A stretch of DNA of 64,000 nt from Bos javanicus (Eukaryota; Chordata; Mammalia; Artiodactyla; Bovidae), in NCBI RefSeq assembly GCF_032452875.1, contig NW_026894344.1:62001-126000 (forward strand), given 5' to 3'. Below the pieces are notes generated by a model. It saw only the letters and a program-made list of their open reading frames with translations, searched no databases and was not told the origin of the DNA. The translations under genes and the position numbers were made by a program. This document shows, one piece after another, positions 1 to 11,077 of this stretch. Positions within the stretch are counted from its first letter, which is position 1; the number at the start of each line of letters is the position of its first letter.

Positions 1-461
1 TCGCGTGAACAGTGCATGATCATTTACGTGATCTTTGCATGATCAGTCACGTTACCAGTATATGGTTGCTACGTGATCATTCCATGACGAGCCACGTGAG
101 CAGTGCATGATAGCCACGTGATGTGTGCATGAGTTACGTGAGCAGAGTATGATCAGCCACGTGATCAGTGCATGAGTGCCACGTGATCAGTGCATGATAT
201 GTCACGTGACAGGTGTGTGATCAGCCACGTGAACAGTGCATGTTCAGCCACGTGATCAGTGCATGATAGCCACGTGATCAGTGCATGATCAGTTACGTGA
301 GCAGTGTATGATCAGCCACGTGATCAGTGCATGGTCAGACACGTGAACAGTGTATGATCAGCCACGTGATCAGTGCATGATATCCAAGTGATCAGTGCAT
401 GATCATCACGTGATCAGTGTATGATCAGCCACGTGAACAGTGCATGCTCAGTCACGTGATC
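1..461 (+). repeat. Partial HOR, markers J-M
   Basis: The window opens inside marker J. Markers K, L and M follow in canonical order to block 1. The first E-box has CGCGTG in place of CACGTG. Nothing else is visible. Confidence 0.9.
201..210 (+). promoter_or_regulatory. GTCACGTGAC palindrome with adjacent CAGGTG
   Basis: A perfect 10-bp palindrome equal to the CLEAR/USF-type E-box, followed at once by CAGGTG (210-215). It belongs to marker K and recurs once in most variant-rich HOR units. Sequence match is certain; binding is inference. Confidence 0.35.
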
Positions 462-706
462 TGGGCCTGCTGAGCTGCGTGATTACTGTCTGCTCATCTG
501 CTTGACAATTGCCAGCTGAGCTGCACGATTCCTGCCTGTCATCTGCTTGACAATTGCCAGCTGTGCTGCGTAATTCCTGCCTGCTCAGCTGCTTGATTAT
601 TGCCAGCTGAGCAGCATGATTCCTCACACCTGAGTTCCATGATTATTGCCTGCTGACTGTTTGATTCGTGCCTACTCAGCTCTTTGTTTATTGCCTCCAG
701 AGGCAC
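462..706 (+). repeat. Divergent CAGCTG block 1 (C-type, ATCTGGG lead-in)
   Basis: This entry describes the block for all copies. It is 245 bp and splits into about 10.5 sub-units of 22-24 bp in the same register as the array, such as CTGCTCAGCTG + CTTGATTATTGC. That sub-unit matches the consensus monomer at 16 of 23 positions. The run CATCTGCTTGACAATTGCC occurs twice, 45 bp apart (from 495 and 540). Four CAGCTG hexamers and one CACCTG (627-632) are present. The rightmost part holds TTTATT (687-692). About 130 bp downstream are also conserved: AGCAAACATG, CACATG, CATTAAGTC, CACTACATG and CACGGTATC. The block is most simply an old, diverged monomer run copied with each HOR. Confidence 0.9.
687..692 (-). 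promoter_or_regulatory. Minus-strand AATAAA hexamer inside block (candidate poly(A) signal)
   Basis: TTTATT on the plus strand is AATAAA on the minus strand. It lies 148 bp right of the block anchor and recurs in the blocks at about one per HOR. I see no GT-rich downstream element on the minus strand, so the match may be chance fixed by copying. The overlapping plus-strand TGTTTATT also fits a forkhead core. Functional confidence is low. Confidence 0.2.
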
Positions 707-2248
707 ATGATCAGTGTATGATAGCAAACATGATCAGCGCATGATCAGTCACATGATCAGCGCCATTAAGTCACGTGATCACTACATGATAGTCATGTGA
801 TCAGTCCATGCTCAGTCACGGTATCAGTGCATGATCAGCCACGTGATCAGTGCATGATCTGTCACAAGATTAGTGTATGATCATCCACGTGATCAGTGCA
901 CGGGCAGTCATGTGATCAGTGCATGATATAGGCGTGAACAGTGCATGATCAGTCTCGTGATCAGTGCATGATAGCCACGTGATCAGTGCATGATCAGTCA
1001 CCTGATGGGTGTATGATCATTCACGTGACCTGTACATGGTAGCTACATGATCATTGCATGATCAGCCACGTGAGTAGTTCATGATAGCCACGTGATCACT
1101 GCATGATCAGTCACGTGATCAGTGCATGATCAGTCATGTGACCAGTACATGGTAGCTGCGTGATCATGGCATGATCAGCCACGTGAGCAGTGCATGATAG
1201 CCACGTGATCAGTGCATGATCAGACACGAGATCAGTGCATGATCAGTCACGTGATCAGTGCATGATCAGCCACGTGATCAGTGCATGACCAGGCGTGATC
1301 AGTGTATGTCCAGCCAAGTGATCAGTGCATGATAGCCACGTGATCAGTGCATGATCAGTCACGTGATCAGTGCATGATCAGTTATGTGATCAGTGTATGA
1401 TCAGCCACGTGATCAGTGCATGATCAGCCACATGATCAGTGCATGATCAATTACGTGATCAGTGCATGATCAGTCACGTGACCAGTACATGGTAGCTACG
1501 TGATCATTGCCTGATCAGCCACGTGATCAGTGCATGATAGCCACGTGATCAGTGCATGATAGCCACGTGATCAGTGCATGATCAGTCATGTGATACGTGT
1601 GTGATCAGCCACGTGATCAGTGCATGATATCCACGTCATCAGTGCATGACAGCCACGTGATCAGTGCATGAGAGCCACGGGATCAGTGCATGATCAGTCA
1701 CGTGATACATGTGTGATCAGCCACGTGATCAGTGCATGATGAGCCACGTGATCAGTGCAGGATCAATTGCGTGATCAGTGCATGATCAGTCACGTGACCA
1801 GTACATGGTTGCTTCGTGATCGTTGCATGATCAGCCACGTGAGCAGAGCATGATGGCCACGTGGTCAGTGCATGATCAGTCGCGTGATCAGTACATGATC
1901 AGTCGCGTGAACGGTGCATGATCATTTACGTGATCTTTGCATGATCAGTCACGTTACCAGTATATGGTTGCTTCGTGATCATTCCATGACGAGCCACGTG
2001 AGCAGTGCATGATAGCCACGTGATGTGTGCATGAGTTACGTGGGCAGTATGATCAGCCACGTGATCAGTGCATGAGTGCCACGTGATCAGCGCATGATAT
2101 GTCACGTGACAGGTGTGTGATCAACCACGTGAACAGTGCATGTTCAGCCACGTGATCAGTGCATGATAGCCACGTGATCAGTGCATGATCAGTCACGTGA
2201 TCAGTGCATGATCAGCCACGTGACCAGTGCATGCTCAGTCACGTGATC
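707..2248 (+). repeat. HOR body 1, A-K present, L-M shortened
   Basis: Markers A to K are in order, including GACACGAGATC. The unit then jumps through four near-consensus monomers to the GCATGCTCAGTC lead-in, so L and most of M are missing. It ends with the ATCAGGG lead-in of block 2. No gene is visible. Confidence 0.88.
1789..1798 (+). promoter_or_regulatory. GTCACGTGAC palindrome in marker J
   Basis: The same 10-bp palindrome arises wherever GTCACGTGACCAGTACATGG occurs (markers H and J, and in many units the CAGTATATGG variant), giving several copies per full HOR beyond the ordinary CACGTG of each monomer. Binding is untested. Confidence 0.35.
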
Positions 2249-2491
2249 AGGGCCTGCTGAGCTGCGTGATTACTGTCTGCTCATCTGCTTGACAAGTGCC
2301 AGCTGAGCTGCACGATTCCTGCCTGTCATCTGCTTGACAATTGCCAGCTGTGCTGCGTAATTCCTGCCTGCTCAGCTGCTTGATTATTGCCAGCTGAGCA
2401 GCATGATTCCACACCTGAGTTCCATGATTATTGCCTGCTGACTGTTTGATTCGTGCCTACTCAGCTCTTTGTTTATTGCCTCCAGAGGCAC
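2249..2491 (+). repeat. Divergent block 2 (C-type, ATCAGGG lead-in, 2-bp loss)
   Basis: This copy lacks a TC before CACACCTG and has GACAAGTGCC where the others have GACAATTGCC. The loss breaks the recurrent reading frame, a sign that the frame is not under selection. Confidence 0.9.
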
Positions 2492-3825
2492 ATGATCAGT
2501 GTATGATAGCAAACATGATCAGCATGATCAGTCACATGATCAGCGCCATTAAGTCACGTGATCACTACATGATAGTCATGTGATCAGTCCATGCTCAGTC
2601 ACGGTATCAGTGCATGATCAGCCACGTGATCAGTGCATGATCTGTCACAAGATTAGTGTATGATCATCCACGTGATCAGTGCACGGGCAGTCATGTGATC
2701 AGTGCATGATATAGGCGTGATCAGTGCATGATCAGTCTCGTGATCAGTGCATGATAGCCACGTGATCAGTGCATGATCAGTCACGTGATCAGTGCATGAT
2801 CAGTTACGTGATCAGTGTATGATCAGCCACGTGATCAGTGCATGATCAGCCACGTGATCAGTGCATGATCAATTACGTGATCAGTGCATGATCAGTCACG
2901 TGACCAGTACATGGTAGCTACGTGATCATTGCATGATCAGCCACGTGATCAGTGCATGATAGCCACGTGATCAGTGCATGATAGCGTGATCAGTGCATGA
3001 TCAGTCATGTGATACGTGTGTGATCAGCCACGTGATCAGTGCATGATATCCACGTGATCAGTGCATGACAGCCACGTGATCAGTGCATGAGAGCCACGTG
3101 ATCAGTGCATGATCAGTCACGTGATACATGTGTGATCAGCCACGTGATCAGTGCATGATGAGCCACGTGATCAGTGCATGATCAATTACGTGATCAGTGC
3201 ATGATCAGTCACGTGACCAGTACATGGTTGCTACGTGATCGTTGCATGATCAGCCACGTGAGCAGTGCATGATAGCCACGTGATCAGTGCATGATCAGTC
3301 ACGTGATCAGTACATGATCAGTCACGTGATCAGTGCATGATCATTTACGTGATCAGTGCATGATCAGTCACGTGACCAGTATATGGTTGCTACGTGATCA
3401 TTCCATGACGAGCCACGTGAGCAGTGCATGATAGCCACGTGATGTGTGCATGAGTTACGTGAGCAGAGTATGATCAGCCACGTGATCAGTGCATGAGTGC
3501 CACGTGATCAGTGCATGATATGTCACGTGACAGGTGTGTGATCAGCCACGTGAACAGTGCATGTTCAGCCACGTGATCAGTGCATGATAGCCACGTGATC
3601 AGTGCATGATCAGTTCGTGAGCAGTGTATGATCAGCCACGTGATCAGTGCATGGTCAGACACGTGAACAGTGTATGATCAGCCACGTGATCAGTGCATGA
3701 TGCCACGTGATCAGTGCATGATAGTCACGTGACAGTGCATGATCAGCCACGTGATCAGTGCATGATCAGCCACGTGATCAGTGCATGATCAGCCACGTGA
3801 ACAGTGCATGCTCAGTCACGTGATC
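2492..3825 (+). repeat. HOR body 2, short form lacking C-F
   Basis: A and B are followed directly by a CAGTTACG form of G, so about 300 bp holding C-F are absent. H-L follow. M is replaced near 3700-3800 by GATGCC, ATAGTCACGTGACAG and consensus monomers. Confidence 0.88.
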
Positions 3826-4070
3826 TGGGCCTGCTGAGCTGCGTGATTACTGTCTGCTCATCTGCTTGACAATTGCCAGCTGAGCTGCACGATTCCTGCC
3901 TGTCATCTGCTTGACAATTGCCAGCTGTGCTGCGTAATTCCTGCCTGCTCAGCTGCTTGATTATTGCCAGCTGAGCAGCATGATTCCTCACACCTGAGTT
4001 CCATGATTATTGCCTGCTGACTGTTTGATTCGTGCCTACTCAGCTCTTTGTTTATTGCCTCCAGAGGCAC
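3826..4070 (+). repeat. Divergent block 3 (C-type, ATCTGGG lead-in)
   Basis: Full-length 245-bp copy with no private change noticed against block 1. Confidence 0.9.
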
Positions 4071-5681
4071 ATGATCAGTGTATGATAGCAAACATGATCA
4101 GCGCATGATCAGTCACATGATCAGCGCCATTAAGTCACGTGATCACTACATGATAGTCATGTGATCAGTCCATGCTCAGTCACGGTATCAGTGCATGATC
4201 AGCCACGTGATCAGTGCATGATCTGTCACAAGATTAGTGTATGATCATCCACGTGATCAGTGCATGGCAGTCATGTGATCAGTGCATGATATAGACGTGA
4301 ACAGTGCATGATCAGTCTCGTGATCAGTGCATGATAGCCACGTGATCAGTGCATGATCAGTCACCTGATGGGTGTATGATCATTCACGTGACCTGTACAT
4401 GGTAGCTACATGATCATTGCATGATCAGCCACGTGAGTAGTTCATGATAGCCACGTGATCACTGCATGATCAGTCACGTGATCAGTGCATGATCAGTCAT
4501 GTGACCAGTACATGGTAGCTGCGTGATCATGGCATGATCAGCCACGTGAGCAGTGCATGATAGCCACGTGATCAGTGCATGATCAGTCACGTGATCAGTG
4601 CATGATCAGTCACGTGATCAGTGCATGATCAGGCACGTGATCAGTGTATGATCCAGCCAAGTGATCAGTGCATGATAGCCACGTGATCAGTGCATGATCA
4701 GTCACGTGATCAGTGCATGATCAGTTATGTGATCAGTGTATGATCAGCCACGTGATCAGTGCATGATCAGCCACATGATCAGTGCATGATCAATTACGTG
4801 ATCAGTGCATGATCAGTCACGTGACCAGTACATGGTAGCTACGTGATCATTGCCTGATCAGCCACGTGATCAGTGCATGATAGCCACGTGATCAGTGCAT
4901 GATCAGTCATGTGATACGTGTGTGATCAGCCACGTGATCAGTGCATGATATCCACGTGATCAGTGCATGACAGCCACGTGATCAGTGCATGAGAGCCACG
5001 GGATCAGTGCATGATCAGTCACGTGATACATGTGTGATCAGCCACGTGATCAGTGCATGATGAGCCACGTGATCAGTGCAGGATCAATTACGTGATCAGT
5101 GCATGATCAGTCCGTGACCAGTACATGGTTGCTACGTGATCGTTGCATGATCAGCCACGTGAGCAGAGCATGATAGCCACGTGGTCAGTGCATGATCAGT
5201 CACGTGATCAGTACATGATCAGTCACGTGAACAGTGCATGATCATTCGTGATCTTTGCATGATCAGTCACGTTACCAGTATATGGTTGCTACGTGATCAT
5301 TCCATGACAGAGCCACGTGAGCAGTGCATGATAGCCACGTGATGTGTGCAGAGTTACGTGAGCAGAGTATGATCAGCCACGTGATCAGTGCATGAGTGCC
5401 ACGTGATCAGTGCATGATATGTCGCGTGACAGGTGTGTGATCAGCCACGTGAACAGTGCATGTTCAGCCACGTGATCAGTGCATGATAGCCACGTGATCA
5501 GTGCATGATCAGTTACGTGAGCAGTGTATGATCAGCCACGTGATCAGTGCATGGTCAGACACGTGAACAGTGTATGATCAGCCACGTGATCAGTGCATGA
5601 TATCCAAGTGATCAGTGCATGATCATCACGTGATCAGTGTATGATCAGCCACGTGAACAGTGCATGCTCAGTCACGTGATC
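4071..5681 (+). repeat. HOR body 3, full A-M
   Basis: All markers are present and the spacing to the next anchor is 1,856 bp. F lacks the GAGATC variant. Single-base or dinucleotide losses occur at about 5112 (GTCCGTG) and 5246 (CATTCGTG). Confidence 0.9.
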
Positions 5682-5922
5682 TGGGCCTGCTGAGCTGCGT
5701 GATTACTGTCTGCTCATCTGCTTGACAATTGCCAGCTGAGCTGCACGATTCCTGCCTGTCATCTGCTTGACAATTGCCAGCTGTGCTGCGTAATTCCTGC
5801 TCAGCTGCTTGATTATTGCCAGCTGAGCAGCATGATTCCTCACACCTGAGTTCCATGATTATTGCCTGCTGACTGTTTGATTCGTGCCTACTCAGCTCTT
5901 TGTTTATTGCCTCCAGAGGCAC
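5682..5922 (+). repeat. Divergent block 4 (C-type, 4-bp loss)
   Basis: A 4-bp loss turns CCTGCCTGCTCAG into CCTGCTCAG near 5797. It changes the minus-strand frame and lets it read on to 5668, giving 91 rather than 62 residues. It is the only copy with this loss. Confidence 0.9.
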
Positions 5923-7452
5923 ATGATCAGTGTATGATAGCAAACATGATCAGCGCATGATCAGTCACATGATCAGCGCCATTAAGTCACGTGATCACTA
6001 CATGATAGTCATGTGATCAGTCCATGCTCAGTCACGGTATCAGTGCATGATCAGCCACGTGATCAGTGCATGATCTGTCACAAGATTAGTGTATGATCAT
6101 CCACGTGATCAGTGCACGGCAGTCATGTGATCAGTGCATGATATAGCGTGAACAGTGCATGATCAGTCTCGTGATCAGTGCATGATAGCCACGTGATCAG
6201 TGCATGATCAGTCACCTGATGGGTGTATGATCATTCACGTGACCTGTACATGGTAGCTACATGATCATTGCATGATCAGCCACGTGAGTAGTTCATGATA
6301 GCCACGTGATCACTGCATGATCAGTCACGTGATCAGTGCATGATCAGTCATGTGACCAGTACATGGTAGCTGCGTGATCATGGCATGATCAGCCACGTGA
6401 GCAGTGCATGATAGCCACGTGATCAGTGCATGATCAGACACGTGATCAGTGCATGATCAGTCACGTGATCAGTGCATGATCAGCCACGTGATCAGTGCAT
6501 GACCAGGCACGTGATCAGTGTATGTCCAGCCAAGTGATCAGTGCATGATAGCCACGTGATCAGTGCATGATCAGTCACGTGATCAGTGCATGATCAGTTA
6601 TGTGATCAGTGTATGATCAGCCACGTGATCAGTGCATGATCAGCCACATGATCAGTGCATGATCAATTCGTGATCAGTGCATGATCAGTCACGTGACCAG
6701 TACATGGTAGCTCGTGATCATTGTGATCAGCGTGATCAGTGCATGATAGCCACGTGATCAGTGCATGATAGCCACGTGATCAGTGCATGATCAGTCATGT
6801 GATACGTGTGTGATCAGCCACGTGATCAGTGCATGATATCCACGTGATCAGTGCATGACAGCCGCGTGATCAGTGCATGAGAGCACGGATCAGTGCATGA
6901 TCAGTCACGTGATACATGTGTGATCAGCCACGTGATCAGTGCATGATGAGCCACGTGATCAGTGCAGGATCAATTACGTGATCAGTGCATGATCAGTCAC
7001 GTGACCAGTACATGGTTGCTACGTGATCGTTGCATGATCAGCCACGTGAGCAGAGCATGATAGCCACGTGGTCAGTGCATGATCAGTCACGTGATCAGTA
7101 CATGATCAGTCACGTGAACAGTGCATGATCATTTACGTGATCTTTGCATGATCAGTCACGTACCAGTATATGGTTGCTCGTGATCATTCCATGACAGCCA
7201 CGTGAGCAGTGCATGATAGCCACGTGATGTGTGCATGAGTTACGTGAGCAGAGTATGATCAGCCACGTGATCAGTGCATGAGTGCCACGTGATCAGTGCA
7301 TGATATGTCACGTGACAGTGTGTGATCAGCCACGTGAACAGTGCATGATCAGCCACGTGATCAGTGCATGATAGCCACGTGATCAGTGCATGATCATCAC
7401 GTGATCAGTGTATGATCAGCCACGTGAACAGTGCATGCTCAGTCACGTGATC
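5923..7452 (+). repeat. HOR body 4, A-K, several micro-deletions
   Basis: A to K are present, L is missing and M is reduced to ATCATCACG plus the lead-in. Between 6711 and 6735 the H region is eroded to GCTCGTGATCATTGTG and AGCGTG, several bases short of canonical. Confidence 0.88.
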
Positions 7453-7697
7453 AGGGCCTGCTGAGCTGCGTGATTACTGTCTGCTCATCTGCTTGACAAT
7501 TGCCAGCTGAGCTGCACGATTCCTGCCTGTCATCTGCTTGACAATTGCCAGCTGTGCTGCGTAATTCCTGCCTGCTCAGCTGCTTGATTATTGCCAGCTG
7601 AGCAGCATGATTCCTCACACCTGAGTTCCATGATTATTGCCTGCTGACTGTTTGATTCGTGCCTACTCAGCTCTTTGTTTATTGCCTCCAGAGGCAC
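7453..7697 (+). repeat. Divergent block 5 (C-type, ATCAGGG lead-in)
   Basis: Full length. It shares the lead-in base with block 2 and, like it, heads a unit lacking C-F. Confidence 0.9.
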
Positions 7698-8986
7698 ATG
7701 ATCAGTGTATGATAGCAAACATGATCAGCGCATGATCAGTCACATGATCAGCGCCATTAAGTCACGTGATCACTACATGATAGTCATGTGATCAGTCCAT
7801 GCTCAGTCACGGTATCAGTGCATGATCAGCCACGTGATCAGTGCATGATCTGTCACAAGATTAGTGTATGATCATCCACGTGATCAGTGCATGGGCAGTC
7901 ATGTGATCAGTGCATGATATAGACGTGATCAGTGCATGATCAGTCACGTGATCAGTGCATGATAGCCACGTGATCAGTGCATGATCAGTCACGTGATCAG
8001 TGCATGATCAGTTATGTGATCAGTGCATGATCAGCCACGTGATCAGTGCATGATCAGCCACGTGATCAGTGCATGATCAATTCGTGATCAGTGCATGATC
8101 AGTCACGTGACCAGTACATGGTAGCTACGTGATCATTGCATGATCAGCCACGTGATCAGTGCATGATAGCCACGTGATCAGTGCATGATAGCCACGTGAT
8201 CAGTGCATGATCAGTCATGTGATACGTGTGTGATCAGCCACGTGATCAGTGCATGATAGCCACGTGATCAGTGCATGACAGCCACGTGATCAGTGCATGA
8301 GGCCACGGATCAGTGCATGATCAGTCACGTGATACATGTGTGATCAGCCACGTGATCAGTGCATGATGAGCCACGTGATCAGTGCATGATCAATTACGTG
8401 ATCAGTGCATCATCACGTGACCAGTACATGGTTGCTACGTGATCATTGCATGATCAGCCACGTGAGCAGTGCATGATAGCCACGTGGTCAGTGCATGATC
8501 AGTCACGTGATCAGTACATGATCAGTCACGTGAACAGTGCATGATCATTTACGTGATCTTTGCATGATCAGTCACGTTACCAGTATATGGTTGCTACGTG
8601 ATCATTCCATGACGAGCCACGTGAGCAGTGCATGATAGCCACGTGATGTGTGCATGAGTTACGTGAGCAGAGTATGATCAGCCACGTGATCAGTGCATGA
8701 GTGCCACGTGATCAGTGCATGATATGTCACGTGACAGGTGTGTGATCAGCCACGTGAACAGTGCATGTTCAGCCACGTGATCAGTGCATGATAGCCACGT
8801 GATCAGTGCATGATCAGTTACGTGAGCAGTGTATGATCAGCCACGTGATCAGTGCATGGTCAGACACGTGAACAGTGTATGATCAGCCACGTGATCAGTG
8901 CATGATATCCAAGTGATCAGTGCATGATCATCACGTGATCAGTGTATGATCAGCCACGTGAACAGTGCATGCTCAGTCACGTGATC
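7698..8986 (+). repeat. HOR body 5, short form lacking C-F
   Basis: A and B pass directly to G, then H-M follow in full. Spacing is 1,534 bp. Small losses are at about 8082 (AATTCGTG) and 8410 (GCATCATCACG). Confidence 0.88.
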
Positions 8987-9231
8987 TGGGCCTGCTGAGC
9001 TGCGTGATTACTGTCTGCTCATCTGCTTGACAATTGCCAGCTGAGCTGCACGATTCCTGCCTGTCATCTGCTTGACAATTGCCAGCTGTGCTGCGTAATT
9101 CCTGCCTGCTCAGCTGCTTGATTATTGCCAGCTGAGCAGCATGATTCCTCACACCTGAGTTCCATGATTATTGCCTGCTGACTGTTTGATTCGTGCCTAC
9201 TCAGCTCTTTGTTTATTGCCTCCAGAGGCAC
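8987..9231 (+). repeat. Divergent block 6 (C-type, ATCTGGG)
   Basis: Full-length copy with no private change noticed. Confidence 0.9.
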
Positions 9232-10832
9232 ATGATCAGTGTATGATAGCAAACATGATCAGCGCATGATCAGTCACATGATCAGCGCCATTAAGTCACG
9301 TGATCACTACATGATAGTCATGTGATCAGTCCATGCTCAGTCACGGTATCAGTGCATGATCAGCCACGTGATCAGTGCATGATCTGTCACAAGATTAGTG
9401 TATGATCATCCACGTGATCAGTGCATGGCAGTCATGTGATCAGTGCATGATATAGGCGTGAACAGTGCATGATCAGTCTCGTGATCAGTGCATGATAGCC
9501 ACGTGATCAGTGCATGATCAGTCACCTGATGGGTGTATGATCATTCACGTGACCTGTACATGGTAGCTACATGATCATTGCATGATCAGCCACGTGAGTA
9601 GTTCATGATAGCCACGTCACTGCATGATCAGTCACGTGATCAGTGCATGATCAGTCATGTGACCAGTACATGGTAGCTGCGTGATCATGGCATGATCAGC
9701 CACGTGAGCAGTGCATGATAGCCACGTGATCAGTGCATGATCAGACGAGATCAGTGCATGATCAGTCACGTGATCAGTGCATGATCAGCCACGTGATCAG
9801 TGCATGATCCAGCCAAGTGATCAGTGCATGATAGCCACGTGATCAGTGCATGATCAGTCACGTGATCAGTGCATGATCAGTTATGTGATCAGTGTATGAT
9901 CAGCCACGTGATCAGTGCATGATCAGCCACATGATCAGTGCATGATCAATTACGTGATCAGTGCATGATCAGTCACGTGACCAGTACATGGTAGCTACGT
10001 GATCATTGCTGATCAGCCACGTGATCAGTGCATGATAGCCACGTGATCAGTGCATGATCAGTCATGTGATCGTGTGTGATCAGCCACGTGATCAGTGCAT
10101 GATATCCACGTGATCAGTGCATGACAGCCACGTGATCAGTGCATGAGCCACGGGATCAGTGCATGATCAGTCACGTGATACATGTGTGATCAGCCACGTG
10201 ATCAGTGCATGATGAGCCACGTGATCAGTGCAGGATCAATTACGTGATCAGTGCATGATCAGTCGCGTGACCAGTACATGGTTGCTACGTGATCGTTGCA
10301 TGATCAGCCACGTGAGCAGAGCATGATAGCCACGTGGTCAGTGCATGATCAGTCGCGTGATCAGTACATGATCAGTCACGTGAACAGTGCATGATCATTC
10401 GTGATCTTGCATGATCAGTCACGTTACCAGTATATGGTTGCTACGTGATCATTCCATGACGAGCCACGTGAGCAGTGCATGATAGCCACGTGATGTGTGC
10501 ATGAGTTACGTGAGCAGAGTATGATCAGCCACGTGATCAGTGCATGAGTGCCACGTGATCAGTGCATGATATGTCACGTGACAGGTGTGTGATCAGCCAC
10601 GTGAACAGTGCATGTTCAGCCACGTGATCAGTGCATGATAGCCACGTGATCAGTGCATGATCAGTTCGTGAGCAGTGTATGATCAGCCACGTGATCAGTG
10701 CATGGTCAGACACGTGAACAGTGTATGATCAGCCACGTGATCAGTGCATGATATCCAAGTGATCAGTGCATGATCATCACGTGATCAGTGTATGATCAGC
10801 CACGTGAACAGTGCATGCTCAGTCACGTGATC
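9232..10832 (+). repeat. HOR body 6, near-full A-M
   Basis: Markers A-M are in order with spacing 1,846 bp. F has lost the GACCAGGC monomer, D reads CACGTCACTGC, and J reads ATCATTCGTGATCTTGC. Confidence 0.88.
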
Positions 10833-11077
10833 TGGGCCTGCTGAGCTGCGTGATTACTGTCTGCTCATCTGCTTGACAATTGCCAGCTGAGCTGCACGAT
10901 TCCTGCCTGTCATCTGCTTGACAATTGCCAGCTGTGCTGCGTAATTCCTGCCTGCTCAGCTGCTTGATTATTGCCAGCTGAGCAGCATGATTCCTCACAC
11001 CTGAGTTCCATGATTATTGCCTGCTGACTGTTTGATTCGTGCCTACTCAGCTCTTTGTTTATTGCCTCCAGAGGCAC
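10833..11077 (+). repeat. Divergent block 7 (C-type, ATCTGGG)
   Basis: Full-length copy heading the rearranged 2,461-bp unit. Confidence 0.9.

Larger units (their letters stand above)
462..5681 (+). repeat. Three-unit super-repeat, left copy 1 (5,220 bp)
   Basis: Three HOR units headed by blocks 1, 2 and 3, with anchor spacings 1,787, 1,577 and 1,856 bp. The middle unit is headed by a block with the ATCAGGG lead-in and lacks markers C-F. The next 5,151 bp repeat the same order. Confidence 0.75.
5682..10832 (+). repeat. Three-unit super-repeat, left copy 2 (5,151 bp)
   Basis: Units headed by blocks 4, 5 and 6, with spacings 1,771, 1,534 and 1,846 bp. The middle unit again has the ATCAGGG lead-in and lacks C-F. 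Small losses are frequent here, for example around 6711-6735 and 10391-10410, so the copy is slightly shorter than copy 1. Confidence 0.75.

Noticed and set aside
462..706. Block as an inserted transposon or SINE
   Set aside because: No terminal inverted repeats, target-site duplication or A-tail; the block keeps the 23-bp register of the array and always lies at the same HOR position.
539..727. 62-residue minus-strand open frame repeated in 32 of the 34 blocks (91 residues in block 4)
   Set aside because: It begins at TTG (725-727 reversed), not ATG; the first ATG would leave only about 33 residues. It lies in diverged 23-bp repeats, is broken by 2- and 4-bp losses in blocks 2 and 4, and is conserved no better than the flanking non-coding variants. 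Conservation follows from HOR copying.
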